From the NCBI RefSeq assembly GCF_900091725.1, contig NZ_FMBW01000086.1:1-62069 (forward strand): a stretch of 62,069 nt of DNA. Direction: 5' to 3'. The notes beneath the pieces were generated by a model. The model searched no databases. It saw only the letters and a list, made by a program, of their open reading frames with translations, and was not told where the DNA came from. Position 1 is the first letter of the stretch, and each line of letters opens with the position of its first letter. This stretch comes from Streptomyces sp. DvalAA-43. Lineage in GTDB: Bacteria; Actinomycetota; Actinomycetes; Streptomycetales; Streptomycetaceae. This document shows positions 1 to 7,918 of the stretch, piece after piece. The position numbers and the translations under genes are program-made.

Positions 1-31
1 GATCCTCAGCATTGGTCTTCTGACCTGTCTG

Positions 32-243
32 GGGACCAACCCCGCACGCGCGGGGACCACACCTTGGCTCCTGAGTCCTTCAGGATCGCCAGGGGACCAA
101 CCCCGCACGCGCGGGGACCACGGCATGCCCATGCGTGCTGCAGACTGGGTGACGGGACCAACCCCGCACGCGCGGGGACCACCCGTATGCCTGGCAGCGT
201 GGCCGGGAGCAGAAGGGACCAACCCCGCACGCGCGGGGACCAC
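32..243 (-). CRISPR. Type I-E CRISPR array, leader-proximal end
   Basis: Four identical 29-bp repeats lie at 32-60, 93-121, 154-182 and 215-243, separated by three spacers of exactly 32 bp (61-92, 122-153, 183-214). A further spacer is cut by the window edge at 1-31. Read on the minus strand the repeat begins GTGGTCCCCGCGCG and has a CCCCGC/GCGGGG stem, which is the Streptomyces type I-E (Cascade) form. The AT-richer sequence at the right end marks that side as the leader, so transcription runs leftward and the newest spacer is 183-214. No cas genes are in the window. Confidence 0.97.
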
Positions 244-320
244 AGTTCCTGACCTGCTGGTTTATGGCAGGGGGAGCCTGATTTTACTTACTTCTTGAGA
301 TTCGGGCATTTCGTCACACT
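244..320 (-). promoter_or_regulatory. CRISPR leader (putative)
   Basis: The stretch directly beyond the last repeat is markedly richer in A and T (about 255-310) than its surroundings and contains no gene. It occupies the position of the leader, which drives pre-crRNA transcription leftward and directs spacer acquisition. The exact promoter was not identified. Confidence 0.6.
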
Positions 321-409
321 CTCGACTCGGTCAGTCGTGCCTCAGCCCCGCGCGGGAACGAACAAGAGCCGACATCGGCTTCGGCGCGGCAGGCCCGGTG
401 ATGCGCGAA

Positions 410-447
410 CGCCCTCCCGTCCTGCGTTTCCGCTGGTCGGGAGGGCG
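410..447 (-). terminator. Hairpin downstream of tRNA-Ser(CGA)
   Basis: Ten-base inverted repeat CGCCCTCCCG (410-419) / CGGGAGGGCG (438-447) a few bases past the 3' end of the leftward tRNA-Ser gene. There is no T-run, as is usual for Streptomyces terminators. It also separates the tRNA transcript from the CRISPR leader. Confidence 0.6.
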
Positions 448-451
448 TCGA

Positions 452-539
452 TGGCGGTAGCGGAGGGATTTGAACCCTCGGTGAGTTTCCCCACACTCGC
501 TTTCGAGGCGAGCTCCTTCGGCCGCTCGGACACGCTACC
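452..539 (-). tRNA. tRNA-Ser(CGA)
   Basis: On the minus strand the acceptor stem is GGTAGCG/CGCTACC, the anticodon loop reads CTCGAAA within a GCTCGC/GCGAG-type stem (anticodon CGA, codon UCG), and a long variable arm typical of serine tRNAs is present. The T-loop reads GGTTCAAATCC. The discriminator is G and CCA appears to be encoded (452-454). The gene follows tadA on the same strand. Confidence 0.95.
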
Positions 540-584
540 GAGAGAGAGCTTAGACCATGGCGGGCCGTGGACAGAAATCGGTTC

Positions 585-1085
585 TCAGGGGGTGCGGAAG
601 AAGGATGTCAGGAGGCTCGCGCACTCGTCTTCCAGTACGCCCTGGATCACCTCGGGGCGGTGGTTGAGGCGGCGGTCGCGTACGAGGTCCCAGAGGGAGC
701 CCGCCGCGCCCGCCTTCTCGTCGCGGGCGCCGTAGACCACCCGGTCCACGCGGGACTGGACCAGGGCGCCCGCGCACATCGTGCAGGGCTCCAGGGTGAC
801 GACCAGGGTGCAGCCGGTCAGCCGCCAGCGGCCGAGGGTCGTCGCGGCGCGGCGCAGGGCGAGGACCTCGGCGTGTGCGGTGGGGTCGCCGGTCGCCTCG
901 CGTTCGTTGTGGCCCGTGGCGAGCGGAGTGCCGTCCGGGCCGAGTACGACGGCGCCGACCGGCACATCGCCGGCCAGCGCCGCCAGATCGGCCTCGGTCA
1001 GGGCGCGGCGCATGTGCGCCCGCCACGGGTCCCTCACGGGGTCGTGCGGTTCCGGCGGTCCTTGCGGGTGCGGTGGTTCGCTCAC
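585..1085 (-). CDS. tadA: tRNA adenosine(34) deaminase TadA
   Basis: Cytidine-deaminase-fold enzyme of 166 aa that converts the wobble adenosine of tRNA-Arg(ACG) to inosine. The zinc site is clear: HAE at residues 71-73 (His ligand and catalytic Glu) and PCTMC at 100-104 (Cys101 and Cys104). The GTG at 1085 lies 9 bp after the stop of the preceding gene. An internal ATG at residue 25 (MRRAL) would give the more usual length and cannot be excluded. It is the third gene of a short leftward operon with two actinobacterial partners, followed by tRNA-Ser. Confidence 0.95.
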   Translation of the reverse strand: MSEPPHPQGPPEPHDPVRDPWRAHMRRALTEADLAALAGDVPVGAVVLGPDGTPLATGHNEREATGDPTAHAEVLALRRAATTLGRWRLTGCTLVVTLEPCTMCAGALVQSRVDRVVYGARDEKAGAAGSLWDLVRDRRLNHRPEVIQGVLEDECASLLTSFFRTP

Positions 1086-1094
1086 CCGCGGACC

Positions 1095-1667
1095 CTAACG
1101 GACGGTCTCCAGGACCTCGGCCGCGCCCAGCGCGTCCGCGATCTCCACCAGCGCGTCCGTGCGCAGCATCAGCAGTTCGGCCTCGGGGAGCCCGAGATCG
1201 GCCAGGAGCCGGGTGTCGCCGAGCGGGCCGGACGGTACGGCGTCGGCATCGGTGTCCAGGCCGTCGTCGTCGTTGTCGTCGTGGTCGGTGGTGTCGTTGT
1301 CGGGGGTGGTGTCCGGATCGTCGTCCTCCGTCTCGTCGAGGCCGACGAGCTCTTCGAGGGCGGCGATCGTGTCCTCGGCCCCGGGTTCGCGGCCGAGCAG
1401 TTCGTCGGTGAGCAGGATCTCCCCGTACGAGGATCGGGCGGCGGCGGTGGCGTCCGAGACGAAAATACGGGGATCGTCCTCACCGTCCACCCGGACGACG
1501 CCGAACCAGGCGTCCTCCTGCTCGATGAAAACAAGCACCGTGTCCTCGTCCACCGAGGCCTCACGGGCCAGATCCGTCAGGTCGGACAGGGTCTCCACAT
1601 CGTCGAGCTCCGTGTCGCTCGCTTCCCACCCGTCTTCGGTGCGCGCGAGCAGTGCGGCGAAGTACAC
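1095..1667 (-). CDS. tRNA adenosine deaminase-associated protein
   Basis: Small acidic protein (190 aa) of the actinobacterial family found beside tadA; molecular role unknown. The N-terminus YFAALLARTEDGWEA is the recognisable signature, and a long Asp/Glu/Thr-rich linker lies near residues 120-150 before a helical C-terminus. I chose the GTG at 1667 because GGGAGA lies about 7 nt upstream. An ATG at 1688 and an open frame to 1805 exist but lack a good ribosome site. Upstream of and close to tadA, so probably co-transcribed. Confidence 0.85.
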   Translation of the reverse strand: MYFAALLARTEDGWEASDTELDDVETLSDLTDLAREASVDEDTVLVFIEQEDAWFGVVRVDGEDDPRIFVSDATAAARSSYGEILLTDELLGREPGAEDTIAALEELVGLDETEDDDPDTTPDNDTTDHDDNDDDGLDTDADAVPSGPLGDTRLLADLGLPEAELLMLRTDALVEIADALGAAEVLETVR

Positions 1668-1873
1668 CGTGACTCTCCCACTGGTCATAGGGGTGTCGGT
1701 CCGGCGGGAGGGCAGTCGGTGGCCCGGCTGTCCTGCGTCCCGCCCATCGGAATCGTGGCAGAAACAAGGGCTTCGCGAGAGGAGTTCGGCCGTTGCGTCG
1801 GCCATCAGTTCTCCTGGACGCCGCCACCAGGGGGATGCCGGGGAGGCCGGGGAGGCCCGGACGGCCGTCCGGG

Positions 1874-2125
1874 CTACCAGCGGAAGGTGCGCATGCGCAT
1901 GGCCTGACGCATCCGGGCCGCCCGCGCGCGGCGGGGCTGCACCCGGTCGCGGAGCGCCTTCGCCTCATGGAGCTCGCGCAGGAACTGGGCGCGCCGCCTG
2001 CGGCGTGCCGCGTCGGTCAGCTCCGGGTCCTGCGGGTCCTGCTGGGCCTGGGCATCCTCCGGGGCCGACGCGTCCCCTGGGAGCGGCGCGTCCGGCGCGT
2101 CCCGCTTCCGCTTTTCCCCGTCCGG
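1874..2125 (-). CDS. Conserved small basic hypothetical protein
   Basis: An 83-aa protein starting MPDGEKRKRD. It has an Asp/Pro-rich middle and a strongly basic C-terminal half (TDAARRRRRAQFL, then RARAARMRQAMRM). I do not recognise a domain. It sits between upp (divergent) and the tadA pair (same strand), an arrangement common in Streptomyces. The frame is open further upstream to 2341, but that part overlaps upp and is not protein-like, so the ATG at 2125 is preferred. Confidence 0.65.
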   Translation of the reverse strand, partial: PDGEKRKRDAPDAPLPGDASAPEDAQAQQDPQDPELTDAARRRRRAQFLRELHEAKALRDRVQPRRARAARMRQAMRMRTFRW

Positions 2126-2231
2126 CATCGACTCATCACCCCAATGCTGGGTCCGTATGCCCCCACCTTCCCCCCGAACATGCGGTTGATGCCAGCGCAC
2201 GCGTGCGGGAGGCACGGTTACTGTTGAACCC

Positions 2232-2867
2232 ATGCGGATCCACGTCGTCGACCACCCACTGGTCGCGCACAAACTCACCACCCTGCGCGACAAGCGCACC
2301 GATTCCCCGACTTTCCGGCGGCTCGCCGACGAGCTGGTCACCCTGCTCGCCTACGAGGCCACCCGGGATGTGCGCACCGAACAGGTCGACATCGAGACCC
2401 CGGTCACACCGACGACCGGCGTGAAGCTGTCGCACCCGCGGCCGCTCGTCGTGCCGATCCTGCGGGCGGGCCTCGGCATGCTCGACGGCATGGTGCGGCT
2501 GCTGCCGACCGCCGAGGTCGGCTTCCTGGGCATGATCCGCAATGAGGAGACCCTCAAGGCGGAGACGTACGCCACCCGGATGCCGGAGGACCTCTCGGGC
2601 CGCCAGGTGTACGTCCTGGACCCGATGCTGGCCACCGGCGGCACGCTGGTCGCGGCCATCCGGGAGCTGATCGACCGCGGTGCGGACGATGTCACCGCCG
2701 TCGTGCTGCTCGCGGCGCCCGAGGGCGTCGAGGTGATGGAGCGCGAGCTGGCCGGTACGCCGGTGACCGTCGTCACCGCCTCGGTCGACGAGCGGCTCAA
2801 CGAGAACGGCTACATCGTCCCGGGCCTCGGTGACGCGGGCGACCGGATGTACGGAACGGTCGACTAG
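2232..2867 (+). CDS. upp: Uracil phosphoribosyltransferase
   Basis: Pyrimidine salvage enzyme (211 aa) making UMP from uracil and PRPP in the cytoplasm. The N-terminus reads MRIHVVDHPLVAHKLTTLR. The PRPP-binding loop VYVLDPMLATGGTL lies near residues 126-139, and the uracil-binding C-terminus GYIVPGLGDAGDR is intact. Length matches the family. The divergent promoter region at 2126-2231 is shared with the leftward small gene, and a strong hairpin follows the stop. Confidence 0.98.
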   Translation: MRIHVVDHPLVAHKLTTLRDKRTDSPTFRRLADELVTLLAYEATRDVRTEQVDIETPVTPTTGVKLSHPRPLVVPILRAGLGMLDGMVRLLPTAEVGFLGMIRNEETLKAETYATRMPEDLSGRQVYVLDPMLATGGTLVAAIRELIDRGADDVTAVVLLAAPEGVEVMERELAGTPVTVVTASVDERLNENGYIVPGLGDAGDRMYGTVD

Positions 2868-2894
2868 ACCGGTAGACCGGGAATCCTGCGTGTA

Positions 2895-2920
2895 CGGCTG
2901 CCGGGGCGTCCCGGCAGCCG
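2895..2920. terminator. Bidirectional terminator between upp and the LytR_C gene
   Basis: Perfect 11-bp inverted repeat CGGCTGCCGGG / CCCGGCAGCCG with a 4-nt loop (GCGT), placed between the convergent stops of upp and the 2921-3541 gene. Confidence 0.85.
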
Positions 2921-3541
2921 TCAGCAGGACGACGGCGCGGGGGCCGGCTTCGTCAGGGCGGCGAGGGCCTCGGCCGCCGACCGGGGCGTGCTGAACGTCT
3001 TGAACTTCGTACCGAGAATCAGATCGATGTCCGTCGTCCTGCGCGCGTCGGTCTTCGGCGTGGCGCCCGCCAACTGCGTCCCCAGGACCGGGAGCGACCC
3101 GCCCGTGGCCGAGGGGGCGCCCAGCAGTACCCCGGGGCCGGGGACCTTCTTGTCGTACGCGGCCGGTGCGTTCCCCACCTTGCCGATGGTGAAGCCGCGC
3201 TTCTTCAGCTCGTCGGCGGCCTGCTTGGCGAGCCCGCTGCGCGGTGTCGCGTTGTAGACGTTGACGGTGATCTTCGCGGGCTTCGGCAGCGCCTTCGCGG
3301 GCGCGGACGGCTTGGTGGAGGGGCAGTCCGTCTTGTGGTCGGCGGCGCTGGCCGTCTTGTCCCCGCCGGTGAAGGCGTCGATGAGCTGCATCGTGCCCCA
3401 GCCGGCCAGCCCGAGGGCGACCACGGAAGCGGTGGCAGCGAGGATCAGTCTGCCGCGACGCGGGGGACGGCGCATCCGCGGGTACTTGTCGCCTGTGATG
3501 CGGTACTTTCCGCCCATGCCGGGGGGAGTGAGCATGCTCAT
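2921..3541 (-). CDS. LytR C-terminal domain membrane-anchored protein
   Basis: About 206 aa. A short basic cytoplasmic head (MSMLTPPGMGGKYRITGD, then RMRRPPRRGR) precedes one transmembrane helix (LILAATASVVALGLAGW). The extracytoplasmic part ends in a LytR_C domain (ITVNVYNATPRSGLA, then ELKKRGFTIGKVGN). LytR_C domains accompany cell-wall polymer ligases, but here there is no catalytic LCP domain, so a wall-associated binding or structural role is inferred. An ATG further upstream at 3598 exists; the 3541 start gives the N-terminus typical of the family. Confidence 0.85.
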   Translation of the reverse strand: MSMLTPPGMGGKYRITGDKYPRMRRPPRRGRLILAATASVVALGLAGWGTMQLIDAFTGGDKTASAADHKTDCPSTKPSAPAKALPKPAKITVNVYNATPRSGLAKQAADELKKRGFTIGKVGNAPAAYDKKVPGPGVLLGAPSATGGSLPVLGTQLAGATPKTDARRTTDIDLILGTKFKTFSTPRSAAEALAALTKPAPAPSSC

Positions 3542-3650
3542 GGGCGCAGCGTAGTGCGACCCGGTGATGATGCCTACTAAATGATCAATGGATCGCACCC
3601 GTCCGGGTGGGAAAGCACCCGAACGAACCCCGAAGTGGCCGTGGGCCGTG

Positions 3651-3760
3651 GGTCATGGTCCGCGCAGGGGGCGCGGGCCATGACCGTCGTGCGAGTGGGT
3701 ACGAGTCGTGTGGCTCGTACGAGTCGTCGTGCCGGTCCTTCGGGTCCGTGGACGGACCCG
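3651..3760 (-). terminator. Two hairpins downstream of the 3767-4063 gene
   Basis: CGGGTCCG/CGGACCCG (3741-3760, 4-nt loop) and a longer stem of about 15 bp (3651-3665 with 3671-3685, one G-U pair) follow the stop of the leftward small gene. Between them the 11-mer GTACGAGTCGT occurs twice (around 3701 and 3718). The region also lies upstream of the LytR_C gene, so it may hold that gene's promoter. Confidence 0.6.
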
Positions 3761-3766
3761 CTTCGG

Positions 3767-4063
3767 TCAGCCGAGTTCGAGCACGCGGGCGTGCAGCACC
3801 TGGCGCTGCTGAAGCGCGGCGCGGACCGCGCGGTGCAGTCCGTCCTCCAGGTAGAGGTCGCCCTGCCACTTCACGACATGCGCGAACAGGTCGCCGTAGA
3901 ACGTCGAATCCTCGGCGAGGAGGGTTTCGAGGTCCAGGTTGCCCTTGGTGGTCACCAGCTGATCGAGGCGAACCGGGCGCGGCGCGACATCCGCCCACTG
4001 CCGGGTGCTTTCCCGGCCGTGGTCGGGATAAGGCCGCCCATTTCCGATGCGCTTGAAGATCAC
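3767..4063 (-). CDS. Conserved actinobacterial small protein (antitoxin-like annotation in relatives)
   Basis: 98 aa, starting MIFKRIGNGRPYPDHGRES. The sequence is very characteristic of Streptomyces and related genera (VRLDQLVTTKGNLDLETLL, then YLEDGLHRAVRAALQQRQV). Homologues are sometimes labelled type II toxin-antitoxin antitoxin, but no toxin partner is adjacent and no such function can be shown here. The middle (V-R-L-D-Q-L, E-D-G-L-H-R) recalls a ParB/Srx-like fold, which is only an impression. Divergent from the HerA-like gene. Confidence 0.8.
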   Translation of the reverse strand: MIFKRIGNGRPYPDHGRESTRQWADVAPRPVRLDQLVTTKGNLDLETLLAEDSTFYGDLFAHVVKWQGDLYLEDGLHRAVRAALQQRQVLHARVLELG

Positions 4064-4165
4064 ACGGAAAGCCTACCGGGCAAGAGCCTCCGGGCGCAGC
4101 CACGGGGCCGGACTGCGATGCTGACGAGAACGCCATAAAACCAGGCATTTCGGAACGGTGACCCC

Positions 4166-5908
4166 ATGAGTGACAGCCCAAGCGGCAGCTTGAGTGACAG
4201 TCCGAGTGATAGTCCGGGCTCCAGCTTGACGGACAGCGGCGGCGGTACGGGCAGTGGCGGCAGTGCGGGTGGCAACGGCGGTATGGGAGGTAACGGTGGT
4301 GCGGGCAGTGGTGGTGCGCTGCCGGAGCCTGCCCGGGAGATCGCCGCCGGATACGTTGTCTCCGGGGCCGCCCTCGATCTGGGCGCGCTGCTCTGGGACG
4401 GCGTCTGCCTGCCGGACGCCCGGATCCGCATTCCGCTGGCGATGCTCAACCGCCACGGACTCGTCGCGGGTGCCACCGGAACCGGGAAGACCAAGACGCT
4501 CCAACTCGTCGCCGAGCAGCTCTCCGCCAACGGCGTCCCCGTCTTCCTCGCCGACATCAAGGGCGATGTCTCGGGCATCGCCGCTCCCGGCGTGCCGGGG
4601 GAACGGGTCACCGGGCGCGCCGGGCAGGTGGGGCAGGTGTGGGAGGCGCAGGGCTTCCCGTGCGAGTTCTACGCGCTCGGCGGCATCGGCCCCGGCATCC
4701 CGCTGCGCGCGACGGTCACCAGCTTCGGACCCGTACTCCTGTCCAAGGTGTTGCAGCTCAACCAGACGCAGGAGCAGTCGCTCGGCCTGATCTTCCATTA
4801 CGCCGATGCCAAAGGCCTGGAGTTGGTCGATCTCAAGGATCTGCGGGCGGTGGTCGCGTTCCTGGTCTCGGACACCGGGAAGGCCGAACTCAAGGAGATC
4901 GGCGGTCTCTCCACCGCTACCGCGGGAGTGATCCTCCGGTCGATCACCGCCTTCGAGCAGCAGGGCGCGGGCGCCTTCTTCGGTGAGCCGGAGTTCGACA
5001 CGGCCGAGTTGCTGCGGCGGGCGCCGGACGGGCGCGGGCTCGTCTCCGTACTGGAACTGGCGGCGGTGCAGGACAAGCCCCAGCTCTTCTCCACCTTCCT
5101 GATGTGGCTGCTCGCCGATCTCTTCCACGATCTGCCGGAGGTCGGCGATCTCGACCGGCCGAAGCTCGTCTTCTTCTTCGACGAGGCGCATCTGCTCTTC
5201 AACGGGGCCTCGAAGGCGTTCCTGGAGTCGATCACCCGGACCGTGCGGCTGATCCGCTCCAAGGGCGTGGGCATCTTCTTCGTCACGCAGACGCCGCGCG
5301 ATGTGCCCGCGGAGGTACTGGCCCAGCTCGGCAACCGGGTGCAGCACGCGCTGCGGGCCTTCACCCCGGACGACGCGAAGGCGCTGCGGTCGACGGTGAG
5401 GACGTTTCCGAACTCGCCCTACGACCTGGAGGAGTTGCTGACCCGGCTGGGCATCGGCGAGGCCGTGATCACGGTGCTGAGCGAGAACGGTGCGCCGACG
5501 CCGGTCGCCGCGACCCGGCTGTGGGCACCGCAGTCACTGATGGGGCCGTATCCGGCGGCCGAACTCGACGCGGCCGTGAAGGGCTCCTCGCTGTATGCGC
5601 GTTACGCGGAGGCGGTGGACCGGGAGTCGGCGTACGAGAAGCTGAGCGCCGGTCAGGAGGCGGAGCGGAGGGCCGCCGAGGCGGCGGCTGCGGACAGGGC
5701 GGCGGTGGAGGAGGCGGTGCGCGGCGAGGGGGAGGCCGGGCGGAAGGCCCCGGCGGGCCGGGGCCGGAAGGCGGAGAAGGAGGACGCCTCGCTGGTCGAG
5801 CAGGTGGTGGGGAGCGGGATGTTCCGGTCGCTGGCCCGGTCCGTGGGTACGCAGCTGGGCCGGGAGATCTCGCGGTCGCTCTTCGGCACGGCCCGCCGCA
5901 GGCGGTAG
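4166..5908 (+). CDS. HerA-like (DUF853) ATPase
   Basis: 580 aa. A Gly/Ser-rich N-terminal 50 residues precede a FtsK/HerA-type ATPase: Walker A GATGTGKT at 102-109, NGVPVFLADIKGDVSG shortly after, and Walker B FFFDEAHLLF near 335-344, with the DUF853 signature RTVRLIRSKGVGIFFVTQTP following. The C-terminus is an Ala/Glu/Arg-rich helix ending in basic residues. Relatives are presumed DNA-translocating or remodelling ATPases, but the cellular role in actinobacteria is not established. Monocistronic and divergent from the 3767 gene. Confidence 0.93.
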   Translation: MSDSPSGSLSDSPSDSPGSSLTDSGGGTGSGGSAGGNGGMGGNGGAGSGGALPEPAREIAAGYVVSGAALDLGALLWDGVCLPDARIRIPLAMLNRHGLVAGATGTGKTKTLQLVAEQLSANGVPVFLADIKGDVSGIAAPGVPGERVTGRAGQVGQVWEAQGFPCEFYALGGIGPGIPLRATVTSFGPVLLSKVLQLNQTQEQSLGLIFHYADAKGLELVDLKDLRAVVAFLVSDTGKAELKEIGGLSTATAGVILRSITAFEQQGAGAFFGEPEFDTAELLRRAPDGRGLVSVLELAAVQDKPQLFSTFLMWLLADLFHDLPEVGDLDRPKLVFFFDEAHLLFNGASKAFLESITRTVRLIRSKGVGIFFVTQTPRDVPAEVLAQLGNRVQHALRAFTPDDAKALRSTVRTFPNSPYDLEELLTRLGIGEAVITVLSENGAPTPVAATRLWAPQSLMGPYPAAELDAAVKGSSLYARYAEAVDRESAYEKLSAGQEAERRAAEAAAADRAAVEEAVRGEGEAGRKAPAGRGRKAEKEDASLVEQVVGSGMFRSLARSVGTQLGREISRSLFGTARRRR

Positions 5909-6080
5909 GCCGGTCCTGTCGCAGGGTGGCGGGCCGCCGGTTCCGTCGTGGGCGGTGGGGTGGCGGGGCGGCGGTGCTGTGGGGCGGTAGTGCTGTGGAG
6001 GGTGGCTGGTTCCGGTGCCGGGTGCTGCTGAGCGGTGGTGCGGGCCGGGCCGGGCGGTGGTACCTCTCGGCTTGCCACCG

Positions 6081-6136
6081 CTCGGCGCGCTACTGCTCGG
6101 CGCGCTACTGCTCGCGCTACTGCTCGCGCGCTACTT
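6081..6136. repeat. Tandem repeat, about 15-bp unit, overlapping a stop codon
   Basis: Units CTCGGCGCGCTACTG (6081-6095 and 6096-6110, identical), CTCGCGCTACTG (6111-6122) and CTCGCGCGCTACTT (6123-6136) follow one another directly. The array runs into the last codons of the leftward HhH-GPD gene, whose stop is at 6131-6133. Confidence 0.85.
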
Positions 6137-6748
6137 CTCGGCGGCGCGCTTGGCCGCCTTCGCCGCCTGCTTCGCGTGCTGTTTGAACGCGCGGACCTCG
6201 GCGAGTGATTCCGGGCCCGTGATGTCGGCGACCGACCGGTGCGAGCCGGCCTCGCCGTACGGGCCCGCCGCCTCGCGCCAGCCCGTCGGGCGGACCCCGA
6301 ACTGCTTGCCCAGCAGAGCCAGGAAGATCTGCGCCTTCTGGGCGCCGAACCCGGGCAGCGCGTTCAGCCGTTTCCGCAGCTCGGCCCCGTCGGCGACATC
6401 GGCCCACACCGCGCTCGCGTCGCCGTCGTACTCCGCCACCAGGTACTGGCACAGCTGCTGGACCCGCTTGGCCATGGAGCCGGGATAGCGGTGCAGGGCG
6501 GGCTTCGTGGTGAAGAGCTCGGCGAACGCCTCCGGGTCGTAGGCGGCGATCTCATGGGCGTCCAGGTCGTCCCCGCTCATCCGCCGCGCCAGCGAGTACG
6601 GGCCGGAGAAGGCCCATTCCATCGGTACCTGCTGATCCAGCAGCATGCCCACCAGCGCGGCGAGCGGGCTGCGCGCGAGGAGCTCGTCCGCCTTCGGCTC
6701 CTGGGCGATCCGCAGGGTGACGGGCTGGTCCTTGTTGCTCTTGGTCAT
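6131..6748 (-). CDS. HhH-GPD-type base excision DNA repair protein
   Basis: 205 aa. Starts MTKSNKDQPVTLRIAQEP with AAGG before the ATG at 6748; the upstream extension to 6784 is not conserved-looking. The helix-hairpin-helix region is LNALPGFGAQKAQIFLALLG, and the earlier LLDQQVPMEWAFSG resembles the EndoIII/AlkA superfamily core. This actinobacterial subfamily is probably a DNA glycosylase, with substrate unknown. The Ala/Lys-rich C-terminus is encoded partly by the tandem repeat that crosses the stop. Confidence 0.88.
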   Translation of the reverse strand: MTKSNKDQPVTLRIAQEPKADELLARSPLAALVGMLLDQQVPMEWAFSGPYSLARRMSGDDLDAHEIAAYDPEAFAELFTTKPALHRYPGSMAKRVQQLCQYLVAEYDGDASAVWADVADGAELRKRLNALPGFGAQKAQIFLALLGKQFGVRPTGWREAAGPYGEAGSHRSVADITGPESLAEVRAFKQHAKQAAKAAKRAAEK

Positions 6749-6962
6749 GCCTTGATCATCCCGATGGCGGTGTGGCCCGGCCACCCCACTGCCCGCCGGT
6801 GCAGCCGTTTGCCGTACGGACGGGGCGGGTGCCCGAAGGGGCAGGACCGGCTGCCCCCGGCCGGCGGGGTCCGGGCTGGACGGGGCAGTGGGGCGTCGTG
6901 AAGGTGGAGTGGTGAGGCCATCACGACGCGCCGTCGACCGGGCGCGGGCAGGGGAGATGAGG

Positions 6963-7772
6963 ATGCACGCACAGGAATGGGACCAGGAGCACGACCACGA
7001 GCGGGATCACGGACAAGGACACGGGCATGAGCACGATGAGCCGGTCCACGCGTCGCGGGCGTCCGAGGGCCGGGAGCCGGCGGACACCCCGCACCTCTAC
7101 CGGGCGGCGGCCGCCGGGCGGGCCGATGTGGTCGGGGCCGGTGGCATGAGCGTGCTCCAGCGGGCGGTCGGCAACAGCGCCGTGGGGTCGATGCTCCAGC
7201 GCAAGGAGGAGGAAGAGCGCTCCCCCGTGCACGATGTGGTCTCGTCGGGCGGAGGCCAACCCCTGGACACCGACACCCGGGCCGATCTGGAGGGGCGGAT
7301 GGGCGCGGACTTCTCCGACGTACGCATCCACACGGACTCCGCCGCCCACGAGTCCGCGAAGGGCGTGGGCGCGCACGCGTACACGGTCGGCAACAACGTG
7401 GTCTTCCAGCGGGACGCCTACGATCCGTCCTCGCCGCAGGGCCGCACCACGCTGGCCCATGAGCTGACCCATGTGATCCAGCAGCGCAACGGTCCGGTGG
7501 AGGGCACGGAGGCGCCGGGCGGTATCCGGGTGAGCGACCCCTCCGACCGGTACGAGCGGGAGGCCGTCGCGAACGCCGACCGGGTGCTGTCCGATCCGGC
7601 CCCGGCCCCGGTTGCGGAACCGGCTCCCGCTCCGGCTCCGGCAGCGGGGGCGGCCGCCGTGCAGCGGGCCGCGACGGAGGACGAGGACGAGCAGCCGGCC
7701 GATGTGCAGGGTTCCTTCGTGCAGCGGGCGAAGGAGGGCGGCGAGGAGGAGGAAGAGGCTCCCGCCGAGTGA
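6963..7772 (+). CDS. eCIS core domain (DUF4157) protein
   Basis: 269 aa from the ATG at 6963, which has GGGGAG 6 nt upstream (ATG 6957 is possible). A His/Asp/Glu-rich head is followed by the motif LQRAVGNSAV. Then comes the DUF4157 metallopeptidase-like domain: LEGRMGADFSDVRIHTDS, then AYTVGNNVVFQ and HELTH (HExxH at about 166-170). The tail is Pro/Ala- and Glu-rich with two VQRA motifs. DUF4157 proteins are the hallmark accessory or cargo proteins of extracellular contractile injection systems. First gene of the CIS region, convergent with the membrane protein gene. Confidence 0.92.
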   Translation: MHAQEWDQEHDHERDHGQGHGHEHDEPVHASRASEGREPADTPHLYRAAAAGRADVVGAGGMSVLQRAVGNSAVGSMLQRKEEEERSPVHDVVSSGGGQPLDTDTRADLEGRMGADFSDVRIHTDSAAHESAKGVGAHAYTVGNNVVFQRDAYDPSSPQGRTTLAHELTHVIQQRNGPVEGTEAPGGIRVSDPSDRYEREAVANADRVLSDPAPAPVAEPAPAPAPAAGAAAVQRAATEDEDEQPADVQGSFVQRAKEGGEEEEEAPAE

Positions 7773-7866
7773 CGGAGGTGCGGTGTGCGGGGTTCGGTGG
7801 GGCGGTGGGGTGGTGCGGGGCCATCGATGGGGCAGGCCTCGTCAGCCGTGTCCGTCAGCCGCGTCA

Positions 7867-7918
7867 GTCCCCCGTCTCGGTCCCCCGTCTCAGTCCGCCG
7901 CGTCAGTCCGCCGTGTCC
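7867..7918. repeat. Tandem repeat, 13-bp unit x4, overlapping a stop codon
   Basis: GTCCCCCGTCTCG (7867), GTCCCCCGTCTCA (7880), GTCCGCCGCGTCA (7893) and GTCCGCCGTGTCC (7906) are consecutive. The stop codon of the leftward gene (7903-7905) lies inside the third unit. Confidence 0.85.

Noticed and set aside
567..1907. Plus-strand frames over tadA and its partner gene
   Set aside because: Antisense shadows with Val/Gly/Arg runs; both minus-strand genes have clear family signatures.
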